Below are positions 21,506 through 30,283 of a DNA stretch of 64,000 nt, piece after piece; the first letter of the stretch is position 1; each line of letters opens with the position of its first letter. Position numbers and translations under genes: made by a program. The stretch lies in NCBI RefSeq assembly GCF_003952425.1, contig NZ_CP034449.1:5568001-5632000 (forward strand). The letters run 5' to 3'. The notes under the pieces were generated by a model. It did no database searches. It was not told the origin of the DNA and was given only the letters and a program-made list of their open reading frames with translations. The stretch is from Mesorhizobium sp. M2A.F.Ca.ET.046.03.2.1 (GTDB lineage Bacteria; Pseudomonadota; Alphaproteobacteria; Rhizobiales; Rhizobiaceae).

Positions 21506-21818
21506 CACACAGAATGCCGTTGAAAGCACAACGGCGCTGTCCGCTTCTGTCGGGAGTGGCGCCCCTTCCGCCATGCGGGGGTGGCGCGGCGGAAGGGGCT
21601 GGAGGCAAACCGCGTGAAGCGGAAGGAACAGGCTTTCTGGCCTGCACCGGCATTATCGCAAGCAAACCGATAAGGTGTTTCTTCACGCGCCTGCGCTTCT
21701 GGCGTGTGGCTGATTGCAGCCCCGTCCCGTCACGAAAATTCGACCCTTTGGAACCCGATGCGGTGGCTGCTTGTTTCTTCGCAAATGCCCGCGCGTCCAC
21801 GGTTTTTGAGGAATTTGC
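21506..21818 (+). other. Intergenic region with one strong inverted repeat
   Basis: This 313-bp gap has a perfect 12-bp inverted repeat, GCCCCTTCCGCC and its complement, at 21561-21599 with a 15-base loop. Its position fits a terminator or REP-like element after the transferase gene. The remaining sequence contains no convincing ORF or RNA. Confidence 0.5.
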
Positions 21819-22313
21819 ATGATCGAGAAGGCTTTTACCTGGATGGCCAACCGGGTGGCGCATCTGGCCGGCCTGCCGCCGACCTTCGCCATCTGCGTGC
21901 TGATCGTGGTTGTCTGGGCGGCAAGTGGCCCGATCTTCGGGTTTTCAGACACTTGGCAACTCGTCATCAACACCGGCACCACCATCGTCACCTTCCTGAT
22001 GGTGTTCCTGATCCAGAACACGCAGAACCGCGACGGCGCGGCGATCCAGGCCAAGCTCGACGAGCTGATCAGGGTCAGCCGCGCCCACAATCATTTCATC
22101 GGCATCGAGCACCTGACGGAATCCGAGGTCGAGGAGATCCGCGCCAAATGCGAGGCGGCGGCGAAGCGGCACGACCGCAAGATCGCCGAAACGGCGGCCA
22201 ACAAGGTCGTGGCCGGAAAGAACGGCACGAGGCATGCGGCCAAGACCACCGGCGCGGCCGCAAAGAAGCCTGTGGCCGGGAAGAACAGCTCAAAGAAGAA
22301 AGCGGCTGCTTGA
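21819..22313 (+). CDS. Low-affinity iron permease family small membrane protein
   Basis: A 164-residue protein matching the Iron_permease family (PF04120). Two membrane helices (TFAICVLIVVVWAASGP and LVINTGTTIVTFLMVFLIQ) are followed by QNTQNRDGAAIQAKLDELI, the signature of the family, and a Lys/Ala-rich tail (about residues 125-164). Despite the name, bacterial members lack proven iron transport activity. The start codon is the only good one in frame, although the ribosome site GAGGAATTTGC is modest. Confidence 0.85.
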   Translation: MIEKAFTWMANRVAHLAGLPPTFAICVLIVVVWAASGPIFGFSDTWQLVINTGTTIVTFLMVFLIQNTQNRDGAAIQAKLDELIRVSRAHNHFIGIEHLTESEVEEIRAKCEAAAKRHDRKIAETAANKVVAGKNGTRHAAKTTGAAAKKPVAGKNSSKKKAAA

Positions 22314-22321
22314 AAGGGCCG

Positions 22322-23188
22322 TCAGCGGTTCATGAAGGCCGCGAAGGCGTCCTTGTGATCGGGATGCCAGCGCGAGAGGGCAGGGCGGTTCTCGATGATG
22401 TCGCCGACCGCCCAGGCCATGCGCTTTTCATCCGTCGGCCGCGCCACCTCGTTGTCGGGGCACAGGATGTAGAAATCGCCGTCGACGAGCGATGCCAGCA
22501 TGAAGTCTATCACCTGCTCGCCGGTCCAGGCGCCGGCGGGCTTTTCCGTCGCGCCTTCGGTCAGGCCGGTGTAGGTGAAACCGGGGATCAGCAGATGCGC
22601 CGACACTTTCGCGCCAGGCTCGTTGCGAAGCGCATGCGCCAGCCCTTCGGTAAACGTCTTCACGCCAGCCTTGGAGACGTTGTAGGCGAGATTGCCGGGC
22701 GGCGTGGTGATGCCCTGCTTGGAGCCGGTGTTGATGACGAGCCCCGGTTTTCCAGCTGCGAGCATGCGCGGCGCGAAGGCCTCGGTGCCGTGCACGACAC
22801 CCCAGAAATTGATGTCCAGAAGCCGCTTCCAGGCGTCGCGGTTCTCCCAGGGCTTGCCTGGATTGTTGCCGACGCCGGCATTGTTCATCAGCACCGACAC
22901 CGCACCGAAGGCACCGTAAGCGAGGTCCGCCAGCCGGTCGACCTCTTCGGCCTTGGAGACGTCGGTGGGGATCGGGAGGACGGCATCCTTGCCGGCGATC
23001 GCGGCGACAGCCTCCGTCGCCTGGTCGAGGCGCACGCCACCGATATCGGCGAGCACCGTCTTCATGCCCATCGCCGCGAACCGTTTCGCGGCGGCGAGGC
23101 CGATGCCGCTGGCGCCGCCGGTGATGACGGCGACGTTGCCCGAGGCGAAAGCTGGCAGGGCGGTCTGGATTTCGGCGTCGCTAGTCAT
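22322..23188 (-). CDS. SDR family oxidoreductase
   Basis: A 288-residue short-chain dehydrogenase. The cofactor motif is TGGASGIG near residue 24, the NNAG motif is present, and the active-site Tyr/Lys lie in YNVSKAG. The loop after the active site (LLIPGFTYTGLTE) and a longer C-terminus fit extended-substrate SDRs. The ATG at 23188 has AAGGA at a good distance; ATG 23197 is an alternative. Upstream lies a tandem array of palindromes at 23273-23362 that could serve as its operator. Confidence 0.9.
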   Translation of the reverse strand: MTSDAEIQTALPAFASGNVAVITGGASGIGLAAAKRFAAMGMKTVLADIGGVRLDQATEAVAAIAGKDAVLPIPTDVSKAEEVDRLADLAYGAFGAVSVLMNNAGVGNNPGKPWENRDAWKRLLDINFWGVVHGTEAFAPRMLAAGKPGLVINTGSKQGITTPPGNLAYNVSKAGVKTFTEGLAHALRNEPGAKVSAHLLIPGFTYTGLTEGATEKPAGAWTGEQVIDFMLASLVDGDFYILCPDNEVARPTDEKRMAWAVGDIIENRPALSRWHPDHKDAFAAFMNR

Positions 23189-23272
23189 GGTTTCCATCCT
23201 TGTTCGGGTCGCGCCGAACTTAACGCTCACTGCCGCTGAGGCAAGGCTGGTTCGTCCCGATGGGCGACCGTG

Positions 23273-23362
23273 ACAGTCGCAACGGTTGACGACTTACAGT
23301 CGCAACGGGTTGACGACTTACAGTCGCAACGAGTTGACGACTACAGTCGCAACGGGTTGACC
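23273..23362 (+). repeat. Four tandem copies of a 24-bp palindromic unit
   Basis: Four head-to-tail units of 23, 24, 23 and 20 bp. The unit is ACAGTCGCAACGGGTTGACG plus ACTT. Each unit is itself an inverted repeat, AGTCG-CAAC-GG-GTTG-A-CGACT, with one unpaired base. The array lies in the 221-bp gap between the minus-strand SDR gene and the plus-strand gene at 23410. It looks like a multi-site operator, but could be a neutral expansion. Confidence 0.85.
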
Positions 23363-23409
23363 ATCGCTGCGCCTGCCGCGCATGCTGTCCTGAAAAAGGA
23401 GCTCGGCAT

Positions 23410-23691
23410 TTGACCGACTGGATCGGAATCCTCAAAGAGCAGACCGCCAATGGCGACGAGATGGGCCGCGAGGTGCCGAAGATGCTCGCCAATCCCGATA
23501 TCAGCGAGACGCAGGTGAAAACGCTGTTCGCGGCGCTGGAGAAGCAGGCGGATTTCGCCGAGAAGCTGCGGCTGGCGCTGGAGAAGTTCGGCCATGACTT
23601 CGCGATCATCAAGGCGGCCGAGCGGCTGGAGGAGCGCTATGCCGACCTTGCCGCCTCGGTGGCCGAGAAGCTGAAAGCGATGCGGAAATAG
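23410..23691 (+). CDS. Conserved-looking small cytoplasmic protein of unknown function
   Basis: A 93-residue protein that starts at TTG behind AAAAAGGAG. It has no membrane segment or known motif. The sequence (MTDWIGILKEQTANGDEMG, then KTLFAALEKQADFAEKLRLAL and EERYADLAASVAEKLKAM) looks all-helical with coiled-coil tendency. I do not recognise a family. A tandem palindrome array ends 47 bp upstream of its start. Confidence 0.7.
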   Translation: MTDWIGILKEQTANGDEMGREVPKMLANPDISETQVKTLFAALEKQADFAEKLRLALEKFGHDFAIIKAAERLEERYADLAASVAEKLKAMRK

Positions 23692-23695
23692 GTTT

Positions 23696-24271
23696 CTATT
23701 TTTCGATCAGCCTCTCGAACCGTTTGTCGGGCGCAAACCAGATCGCCGCCACAAGCACGTAGATCGCCACGCTGATCCATTGGTTGAGAAAGCTGAGCAG
23801 GACGGCGGCGATGTAGAGCGCCAGAGAAATCTTGCCCTTGCGATCCTGGCCCACGGCCCTGGCGAAGGTCGTTTCGGCGCCGTGCAGATGGCGCAGCTTG
23901 ATGACCAGGATGTTGTAGGCAACGGCGCAAAGCGCCAGGTCGAAGCCATAGACGGCGACCGGCACCGGGGCGAAGTGGTTCTCCCCCATGAACGCGGTGG
24001 TCACCGGCATCAGCGACAGCCAGAACAGCAGGTTCATGTTGGCCCACAGCACGCGCCCGTCGACGCGTTGCACGGTGTGGAACATGTTGTGCAGGTTGTT
24101 CCAGTAGATGCCGACATTGATGAAGGAGAGCACGTAGCAGAAGAAGACCGGCCACAGCGGCAAAAGCGCGGAAAAATCCTCGCCATGCGGCACTTTCAGC
24201 TCCAGCACCATGATGGTGATGATGATGGCGACGACGCCATCGGTGAATGCCTCGACCCGTCCCTTGCCCAT
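23696..24271 (-). CDS. TMEM175/DUF1211-like membrane protein
   Basis: A 191-residue protein with six predicted hydrophobic segments. The first helix carries GRVEAFTDGVVAIIITIMVLE, the conserved motif of TMEM175-type potassium channels (FSD in most members, here FTD), and IYWNNLHNMFHTV is also typical. Characterised bacterial homologues form potassium-permeable channels. The S-to-T change in the motif is conservative. It ends four bases from the convergent small gene. Confidence 0.87.
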   Translation of the reverse strand: MGKGRVEAFTDGVVAIIITIMVLELKVPHGEDFSALLPLWPVFFCYVLSFINVGIYWNNLHNMFHTVQRVDGRVLWANMNLLFWLSLMPVTTAFMGENHFAPVPVAVYGFDLALCAVAYNILVIKLRHLHGAETTFARAVGQDRKGKISLALYIAAVLLSFLNQWISVAIYVLVAAIWFAPDKRFERLIEK

Positions 24272-24408
24272 GATTCTTCCCTCGCTTTGCGTCGACGTTA
24301 AGGGAGGATGCCGCGGCTGACCATCCTGCCAGAACTGTCAGGAGGAGATTCGCAGGGTGGAACGGCGCCATTATGTAGGCGTTGGGCTTGCAACCCTCGG
24401 AGGTCGCC

Positions 24409-24432
24409 ATGACCGCTACGCTCAAACCATGA
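24409..24432 (+). CDS. Possible 7-codon leader ORF coupled to the MFS gene
   Basis: GGAGG at 24399-24403, then a 5-bp gap, then an ATG that encodes MTATLKP and stops. Its TGA overlaps the MFS start as ATGA. The MFS ATG itself has no good ribosome site, so ribosomes may load here and reinitiate. There is no evidence that the peptide itself has a function. Confidence 0.4.
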   Translation: MTATLKP

Positions 24433-25619
24433 CGCGTGACCATGAGCTTGGCGGGAGGACCGCGAAGGCCGCCGTCGCCGCCATGATCGCCGCGCTTTTT
24501 GCCGGCAGCACCGCGTTGACCCCGCTCTACATCATCTACAAGCAGACCTTCGGCTTCTCGCAGGTCACGCTGACGCTGGTTTACGCCGTCTACGTCGTCG
24601 GCAATCTGGGGGCGCTGCTGTTTTTCGGCCGGGTGTCGGATGTGATCGGCCGCCGTCCCGCCGCGCTGGCCGCGATGGGGGTTGCCGTGGTCAGCGCGTT
24701 GTTTTTCCTCTTCGCCGAAAACCTCGCCTGGCTCGACATCGCCCGCATTCTGAGCGGGCTTGGCATAGGCGTCGGCGCGGGCGCGGGCACCGCCTGGCTG
24801 GCCGAGCTGATCGAAGGCAAGGACAAGTCGAGCGCCGCTATCATCACCACCAGCACCAACTTCATCGGTCTCGGCGTCGGCGCGCTCATGGCGGGGCTGC
24901 TCGCCCAATATGCGCCCTGGCCGCTCAGGCTCACATTTGCCGTCTATCTCGTCCTGCTTGCGTTGGTGACCGTGCTGATCTGGCGCACGCGGGAAACGGT
25001 CTCCAGTCCGGGGCGGCTCTCGGATGTCTCGCTGCGGCCACGGCTTTCGGTGCCCGACAATATCCGCGCGCAATTCGTGGCGCCGGCGGTGACCGGCTTC
25101 GGCGCCATGGCGCTTGTCGGCTTTTATGCCGCGCTGGCGCCGAGCATTCTCGCGCAGCAGCTGCACGTGACCAATCATGCCGAAGCCGGCGGGCTTTTTT
25201 TCGAGCTGTCGATCGTGTCGGCCATCACCATCGTGGCCACCGCCCGGCTTGCTAGCCGCTCCACCATGCTTGCGGCGCTCGTCCTGATGATCCCGGCTGT
25301 GGCGCTGGTCGTCGCGGCGCAAATCTACGCCTCGATGGCACTCATGATCGCGGCGACCGCGGTCTGCGGCGCGGCGGCGGCGCTCGGCTATCGCGGCGGC
25401 CTGCAGGTGGTGAATCAGATCGCGCCGGCCGACCGCCGCGCCGAGGTGGTCTCGGTCTTCTTCATCTGCTGCTTCTGCGGCAACGCGCTGCCGGTGATCG
25501 GCATCGGCGTGCTGTCCAGCCTGGCCAACGCCACCGCGGCAAGCCTGGCCTTTGCCGGCATGATCATCGTCTTCTCGCTGGTGGCGCTCGGTTTCGGCGC
25601 CAAATACGCGCGGCAGTAG
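24429..25619 (+). CDS. Major facilitator superfamily transporter
   Basis: A 396-residue inner-membrane protein with about 12 spans. The MFS signature between helices 2 and 3 reads GRVSDVIGRRP and the equivalent in the first half (GLGIGVGAGAGTAWLAELI) fits the drug/metabolite H+ antiporter group. The C-terminal half has the usual paired spans up to residue about 390. A longer form with a start at 24357 would add an unlikely hydrophilic tail. The substrate is unknown. It converges on the MATE gene with a 3-bp gap. Confidence 0.88.
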   Translation: MTRDHELGGRTAKAAVAAMIAALFAGSTALTPLYIIYKQTFGFSQVTLTLVYAVYVVGNLGALLFFGRVSDVIGRRPAALAAMGVAVVSALFFLFAENLAWLDIARILSGLGIGVGAGAGTAWLAELIEGKDKSSAAIITTSTNFIGLGVGALMAGLLAQYAPWPLRLTFAVYLVLLALVTVLIWRTRETVSSPGRLSDVSLRPRLSVPDNIRAQFVAPAVTGFGAMALVGFYAALAPSILAQQLHVTNHAEAGGLFFELSIVSAITIVATARLASRSTMLAALVLMIPAVALVVAAQIYASMALMIAATAVCGAAAALGYRGGLQVVNQIAPADRRAEVVSVFFICCFCGNALPVIGIGVLSSLANATAASLAFAGMIIVFSLVALGFGAKYARQ

Positions 25620-25622
25620 ATC

Positions 25623-27095
25623 TCAGCTGGCCGGTGTCTCAGGCGCAAGATTGGCGCGCTGGCGCGGCACGCCGAGGCCGGTGTCGGGCGGCTCGCCGGC
25701 CGCCGGCCGGCCCTCGATCATATGCGTGGTGCGCCAGCGGCCGAGGCGATAATAGGCTGCGGCAAGCACCAGCGAGGCGATCGAGCCGGCCGGAAAGCTC
25801 CACCACAGCGCCTCCTGGCCGATGACGCTGCGCATGAAATAGGCAAAGCCGGTGCGAATGAACAACACCGAGATGATCAGGATGATCAGCGGCGGCATGA
25901 CGGCGCCGGTGGCGCGCACCGTGGCGAAGAGCACGATCGTGATGCCGAACAGGATGAACGACCAGGACGCCACCCTGTTGATATGAGCGGCAATGTCGAT
26001 CGCGGCGCTGTCGTTGCTGAGGAAGAGGCTGAGCACCGGGCGGTCGAAGACGAAGAGCAGCGCCACCAGCGCGCCGGTCAGCACCAGGTTGAAGCCGACC
26101 CCCGAAGCCGCGACCTTGCCGATGCGGTCCCAGCGGCCGGCGCCGACATTCTGCGCGGCCATCGAGGAAACCGCTGCCCCGATCGCCAGCGCCGGCATCT
26201 GGATATAGGTCCAGAGCTGCGCCGGGATGCCGTAAGCGGCGGCGACCTGCGAGCCGTAGGAGTTGACGATGCCCATCACGGTGAGCGCCGCGGCCGAGAT
26301 GACGATCATCTGCAGGCCCATCGGGATGCCCTTGAAGACGACGATGCGCAGCAGCGCCGGGTCGGGCCGCAGCAGAGCGAGATCGGCGCCGGCCAACCGC
26401 AGCGGGTGCTTGCGAAGATAAAGCACGATCAGGATGGCAATGCCGCTCACCGTCTGGCCTATGAGCGTCGAGGTCGCCGAGCCGGCGATGCCGAGCTCGG
26501 GGAAGGGGCCGATGCCGCGGATCAGCAGCGGATTGAGCACGACGTCAAGAACGACCGCCAGCGCCATGAAGAAAAACGGGGTTCGCGAGTCGCCGGCGCC
26601 GCGCAGCACGGTCATGACGAAGGACAGAAGGTTCATCATTGGCACCGCGACGAAGATGATGCGCAGGTAGCTGCGCGCCAGCGGCAAGGCGTCCGACGGC
26701 GTGCCGAGCCCGGTGAGGATAGCGTCGACCCAGATCCAGCCGCAGACGGCGAACACGACCGAGACCAGGAAGAAGAAGGTGGCGCTGGTGCCGACGATGC
26801 GCTTCGCCGCGGGCAGATCGCGGGCGCCGACGGACTGCGCCACCAGGATGGTCGCCGCCATGCCGATGCCGAACACCGTGCCGAGGATCAGGAACAGCAC
26901 CAGATTGGCGTTGGAGGTCGCCGTCAGCGCCGCCTCGCCGAGGAAGCGGCCGACCCAGACCGCGTTGATCGAGCCGTTGAGCGACTGCAGCACGTTGGAA
27001 CCCAGCACCGGCAGCGCGAACAAAAGCAGCGTGCGCGGGATCGGCCCGCTGGTCAGATCGTGGGTCCGCCTTCGAGCGGGCTTGTCGTCATCCAT
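25623..27095 (-). CDS. MATE family efflux transporter
   Basis: A 490-residue multidrug and toxin extrusion protein with 12 spans. Characteristic segments are SGPIPRTLLLFALPVLGSNVLQSL at the first helix, VMTVLRGAGDSRTPF and, in the second half, GAAVSSMAAQNVGAGRWDR. Such proteins export cationic organic compounds using Na+ or H+ gradients. Both ends are intact and the hydrophilic C-terminal tail of about 35 residues is not unusual. No linked regulator is visible. Confidence 0.93.
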   Translation of the reverse strand: MDDDKPARRRTHDLTSGPIPRTLLLFALPVLGSNVLQSLNGSINAVWVGRFLGEAALTATSNANLVLFLILGTVFGIGMAATILVAQSVGARDLPAAKRIVGTSATFFFLVSVVFAVCGWIWVDAILTGLGTPSDALPLARSYLRIIFVAVPMMNLLSFVMTVLRGAGDSRTPFFFMALAVVLDVVLNPLLIRGIGPFPELGIAGSATSTLIGQTVSGIAILIVLYLRKHPLRLAGADLALLRPDPALLRIVVFKGIPMGLQMIVISAAALTVMGIVNSYGSQVAAAYGIPAQLWTYIQMPALAIGAAVSSMAAQNVGAGRWDRIGKVAASGVGFNLVLTGALVALLFVFDRPVLSLFLSNDSAAIDIAAHINRVASWSFILFGITIVLFATVRATGAVMPPLIILIISVLFIRTGFAYFMRSVIGQEALWWSFPAGSIASLVLAAAYYRLGRWRTTHMIEGRPAAGEPPDTGLGVPRQRANLAPETPAS

Positions 27096-27202
27096 GGCAG
27101 CACCGAAAATGAATCAGGCCCGCGATGCTATCGCAGGCCTGATGCTCATGCATCCCTTCCGCGCTCAGCCGTATGCCCGCTCGGCGTGCGGCTGAAGCAG
27201 AA

Positions 27203-28684
27203 CTAGTTCGCGGCGAGGCTGTTCCCGGACAGTCCAGGCAGGGTGACCTGATAGACCAGGAAGGTGGTGTCGACATCGGCGCCGTCCTCGGCCTTGTAGG
27301 GCGCGCCGACCTGGAAGCCGTCCTGGGTGAGAAAGTCGTTGTCGTTGGCAACGAACAGGAAATAGTCGTCGGGAAGCTTCGGATCGACGACGGGCGCCAG
27401 CGACATCGCCTCCCACTTCTCGGACAGGTTGTTCCTGTCATTCGGCGCGCCATTGTGCAGGCCGAAGCGGCCGAGCTCGCCTTTGTCGTTGATGTCGATG
27501 AAGGAGGTTAGCTTGGCCGGCGTCACCGACGGATCAAGCACGCCCTTCGGCGCCACCGGCTTGTCGGCGGCATCGAACGGACCGTTGGCGATGTCGGTCG
27601 CGGCGGAGAGGTCGACGATCTCGATCTTGCGATAGACCGATTCTTCGCCCTTCAGGCCCTGGCCGTTGCCCGAGTCGCGCGCCAGCATCAGGAAGCTGGT
27701 GTCGGAGAGCGCGACGATCTCGCTCTGCGCGGCGACCTTGGTCTTGCCCTTGGCATCCTTGAAGACCGGCAGCGGCACGACATATTCATGCGCCAGCTTG
27801 AGGTGAGCGAGGTCGGAAGCGTCATAGACCAGCGCGCGGGTGTTCTGGCGCGTCGAGCCGGAATCGCCGCCGTCCTGACGGGCCGCCGACTGCAGCACGG
27901 CGATCAGGAACTTGCCGTCGGGCGTCACCGACATGCCTTCGAGGCCCTGGTTGTTCTGACGGCCGGTTTCCGGGTCCTTCGGATCTGGCTCGGCGGCGCC
28001 CGGGCCAGGATTGTCGGAAGCGAAGTTCGGCTTGGCGTGGCGCATCGGCACCAGGGCCGCGGGCGGCTGCGTCGCCGACATCAGCCGGCCTTCGGCCGAG
28101 AAGCGGTAGATGTTGGGGCCATATTCGTCGGAGATGAACATGGTGCCATCGGGCAGGCGCACGATCGCTTCGTCGTCCAGCGAAAGCTTGCCGTTTTCGG
28201 CCTGCGGCAGGATCGGCATGTCGCCGGCGGCTTCGCGCACGCCGTTCAGCGGATCGAGGCCGGTGGCGTCGGCGCCCTTGTCGTCGGTCAAGAGCATGGT
28301 GTCGGCGAGCGTCGCCTTGACGCCGGCCTGTTCCTGTCCGGCGGCTGGGGCCGCGCCAGGAGCGGTCGGCGTCAGCTCGATCGCGATGGTGTTTAGGCGC
28401 GGGCGGTAGTCGGCGGTGCCGGCGACATTGTAGCCGCGGTCCGGCAGCAGCCAGAGCGAGCCCTTGTAGCTGGCGCCGTTGCGCACCCAGCCCTTGGCGT
28501 CGATCGCCATGCCGGAACCCGAACCGAACGTCTCGCCGAACTTGTCCTTCTGGCTCGCCGGAATGCGGCCGACGCCGACGAGCCCCTTGTTGACATAGGC
28601 GACGCTATCGGCGAGCGCCGGCGTCATGGCGGTGAACAGGGCGAGCAGCGCGCCGAGCGTGGCGGTTCGGTTGAGATGTTTCAT
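27203..28684 (-). CDS. Exported esterase-like/phytase-like beta-propeller protein
   Basis: A 493-residue secreted protein. The signal peptide (KHLNRTATLGALLALFTAMTPALA) ends near residue 25. The mature chain matches the esterase-like activity of phytase family (PF13449): FISDEYGPNIYRF, NQGLEGMSVTPDGKFLI and a C-terminal KWEAMSLAPVVDPKLPDDYFLFVANDND. Members may be calcium-dependent phosphoesterases, but activity is rarely tested. The ATG has AAGGGGA just upstream; an upstream extension to 28738 would bury the signal peptide. Confidence 0.88.
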   Translation of the reverse strand: MKHLNRTATLGALLALFTAMTPALADSVAYVNKGLVGVGRIPASQKDKFGETFGSGSGMAIDAKGWVRNGASYKGSLWLLPDRGYNVAGTADYRPRLNTIAIELTPTAPGAAPAAGQEQAGVKATLADTMLLTDDKGADATGLDPLNGVREAAGDMPILPQAENGKLSLDDEAIVRLPDGTMFISDEYGPNIYRFSAEGRLMSATQPPAALVPMRHAKPNFASDNPGPGAAEPDPKDPETGRQNNQGLEGMSVTPDGKFLIAVLQSAARQDGGDSGSTRQNTRALVYDASDLAHLKLAHEYVVPLPVFKDAKGKTKVAAQSEIVALSDTSFLMLARDSGNGQGLKGEESVYRKIEIVDLSAATDIANGPFDAADKPVAPKGVLDPSVTPAKLTSFIDINDKGELGRFGLHNGAPNDRNNLSEKWEAMSLAPVVDPKLPDDYFLFVANDNDFLTQDGFQVGAPYKAEDGADVDTTFLVYQVTLPGLSGNSLAAN

Positions 28685-28818
28685 GGAAATCCCCTTCGTG
28701 ACGAGCAGAGCGGCCATTGGCTCAAAAGGGCGCGGCACCGACGATGCGGGGCAGCCCTTGCCGTCGAGCGGTCTAGGACGTGAACGTGATGGTTGCGTGA
28801 CAGGCTGGGTGCGCTTTT

Positions 28819-28960
28819 CCTTCTCCCCTTGTGGGAGAAGGTGGATCGGCGCGATAGCGCCGAGACGGATGAGGGGTGTGCCAGCGGAGTGGATACGTTG
28901 GCTTTCCCTGGAGCACCCCTCATCCGACCGAGCTTCGCTCGGCCACCTTCTCCCGCAAGG
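28819..28960 (+). repeat. Palindromic repeat block interrupted by the insertion sequence
   Basis: The block starts with hairpin CCTTCTCCC-CTTGT-GGGAGAAGG (28819-28841), then GGATGAGGGGTG and its complement CACCCCTCATCC, and ends with CCTTCTCCCG at 28946. The other half of that last hairpin, GGGGAGAAGG, lies at 30265-30274 beyond the IS. Joining the two sides restores a perfect hairpin, so the IS split a pre-existing REP-type element. Confidence 0.85.
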
Positions 28961-30261
28961 GGCAGGGCTGTCCGGGGAAAGGTTCGGGTGAATCGAAATG
29001 CCGCATGTGCATGCCCCGTAAGACGGGGATTTTCCGTCTACCTTCTGGTTGTCGAGACTCAGAAAGGGAACGGGGCATGCGCTTTACGCCTAGCATTCTT
29101 GGCAAGCTGGTTGAACCGATCAATCGTCGCCGCTTCCAGACGATTGTGGATAGCCATGATGGGGATGCCTATGACAAGTCGTTCAAGAGCTGGGACCATC
29201 TCGTGGTGTTGATCTATGCTCAGCTCAGCGGCGCGACGAGCCTTCGCAGCCTGCAAGCCGGCTGGAACGCCAACTGCCAGCACCATTACCACCTCGGCAG
29301 CGACCTGTTGCGGCGCTCGACCTTGTCGGACGCCAACCGGCGCCGCCCTGTAGCCGTCTTCGCCGAGACGTTCGCCCTGCTTGCAGGCCAACTCGACCGG
29401 CAGATGCGTCGCGAAGGCAGTGCCATGCTGCGGCTGATCGATTCCACGCCCATCCCGCTCGGCAAGCTTTGCGACTGGGCCAAGTCGAACGGCCGCATCC
29501 GCGGCATGAAGCTGCATATCGTCTATGATCCAGACAGCGACTGTCCGCGCGTCCTCGACATCACCGATGCCAACGTCAACGACGCCCAGATCGGCCGCAC
29601 CATCTCTATCGAAGACGGTGCGACCTACGTGTTCGACAAGGGTTACTGCCACTACGGCTGGTGGACGGCGATCGCGGCGGCGCAAGCCTTCTTCGTCACC
29701 CGGCCCAAAACCAACATGGGGCTCAAGCTGGTGTGCGATCGTCCCCTCGCAGCCATGCACGGCGATGGCTTCACCGTGCTTGAGGATGCCGAGGTGAGCT
29801 TTGCCAGCAAAGGCGATTCCAAACTGCCGATCCGCTTGCGTCGCATCATCGTGAAGCGAGACGAAGGCGACACCATCACGCTGCTGACCAACGATCTCGA
29901 GCGCTCGGCCGCCGACATAGCAGCCCTCTACAAGGGGCGCTGGCAGATTGAGCTCCTGTTCCGCTGGATCAAGCAGCACCTCAAGATCCGTAAGTTCCTC
30001 GGCAACAATGACAACGCCATCCGCCTGCAGCTCTTCGCCGCCATGATCGCCTATGCGCTGTTGCGCATTGCAGCGCGCGCATATCGCGTTGCACTGCCGA
30101 TCCTGCGCTTCACCGACCTGGTGACACGATGCCTGTTCGAGCGGCGCCACATCGCCGCCATCGACAAACCGCCGCCCGTCAATCCAAGTCGAAGGTACCC
30201 CCGCTGCTCTCCCGATCAGATGAGCCTCGACTATGTCTAACTTTCCCCGGACAGCCCTGCC
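28961..30261 (+). mobile_element. Complete IS4-family insertion sequence (1301 bp)
   Basis: Terminal inverted repeats are 21 bp and perfect: GGCAGGGCTGTCCGGGG and so on at the left end (28961-28981) and its complement at 30241-30261. A 5-bp target duplication CAAGG flanks the element (28956-28960 and 30262-30266). It carries one transposase gene and looks intact. An 11-bp inverted repeat, GCATGCCCCGT at 29009 and ACGGGGCATGC at 29070, places the transposase ATG inside a possible mRNA stem. Confidence 0.93.
29077..30240 (+). CDS. IS4-family transposase
   Basis: A 387-residue DDE transposase. The N-terminus (PSILGKLVEPINRRRF..FKSWDHLVVLIYAQL) is the DUF4372 domain. The catalytic triad is carried by LIDSTPI, VFDKGY and the glutamate in YKGRWQIELLFRWIK. 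That last block fits the Y-(2)-R-(3)-E-(6)-K motif of the IS4 family. The stop codon abuts the right terminal repeat. No frameshift or internal stop is present, so the protein may be functional. Confidence 0.95.
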   Translation: MRFTPSILGKLVEPINRRRFQTIVDSHDGDAYDKSFKSWDHLVVLIYAQLSGATSLRSLQAGWNANCQHHYHLGSDLLRRSTLSDANRRRPVAVFAETFALLAGQLDRQMRREGSAMLRLIDSTPIPLGKLCDWAKSNGRIRGMKLHIVYDPDSDCPRVLDITDANVNDAQIGRTISIEDGATYVFDKGYCHYGWWTAIAAAQAFFVTRPKTNMGLKLVCDRPLAAMHGDGFTVLEDAEVSFASKGDSKLPIRLRRIIVKRDEGDTITLLTNDLERSAADIAALYKGRWQIELLFRWIKQHLKIRKFLGNNDNAIRLQLFAAMIAYALLRIAARAYRVALPILRFTDLVTRCLFERRHIAAIDKPPPVNPSRRYPRCSPDQMSLDYV

Positions 30262-30283
30262 CAAGGGGAGAAGGGAAAGGCGC

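Noticed and set aside
23273..23362. CRISPR array
   Set aside because: The units are adjacent without spacers, and no cas genes are near.
25722..27206. Long open frame antisense to the MATE gene
   Set aside because: The product is dominated by Arg, Asp, Gln and His and resembles no family; the MATE gene on the other strand is unambiguous.
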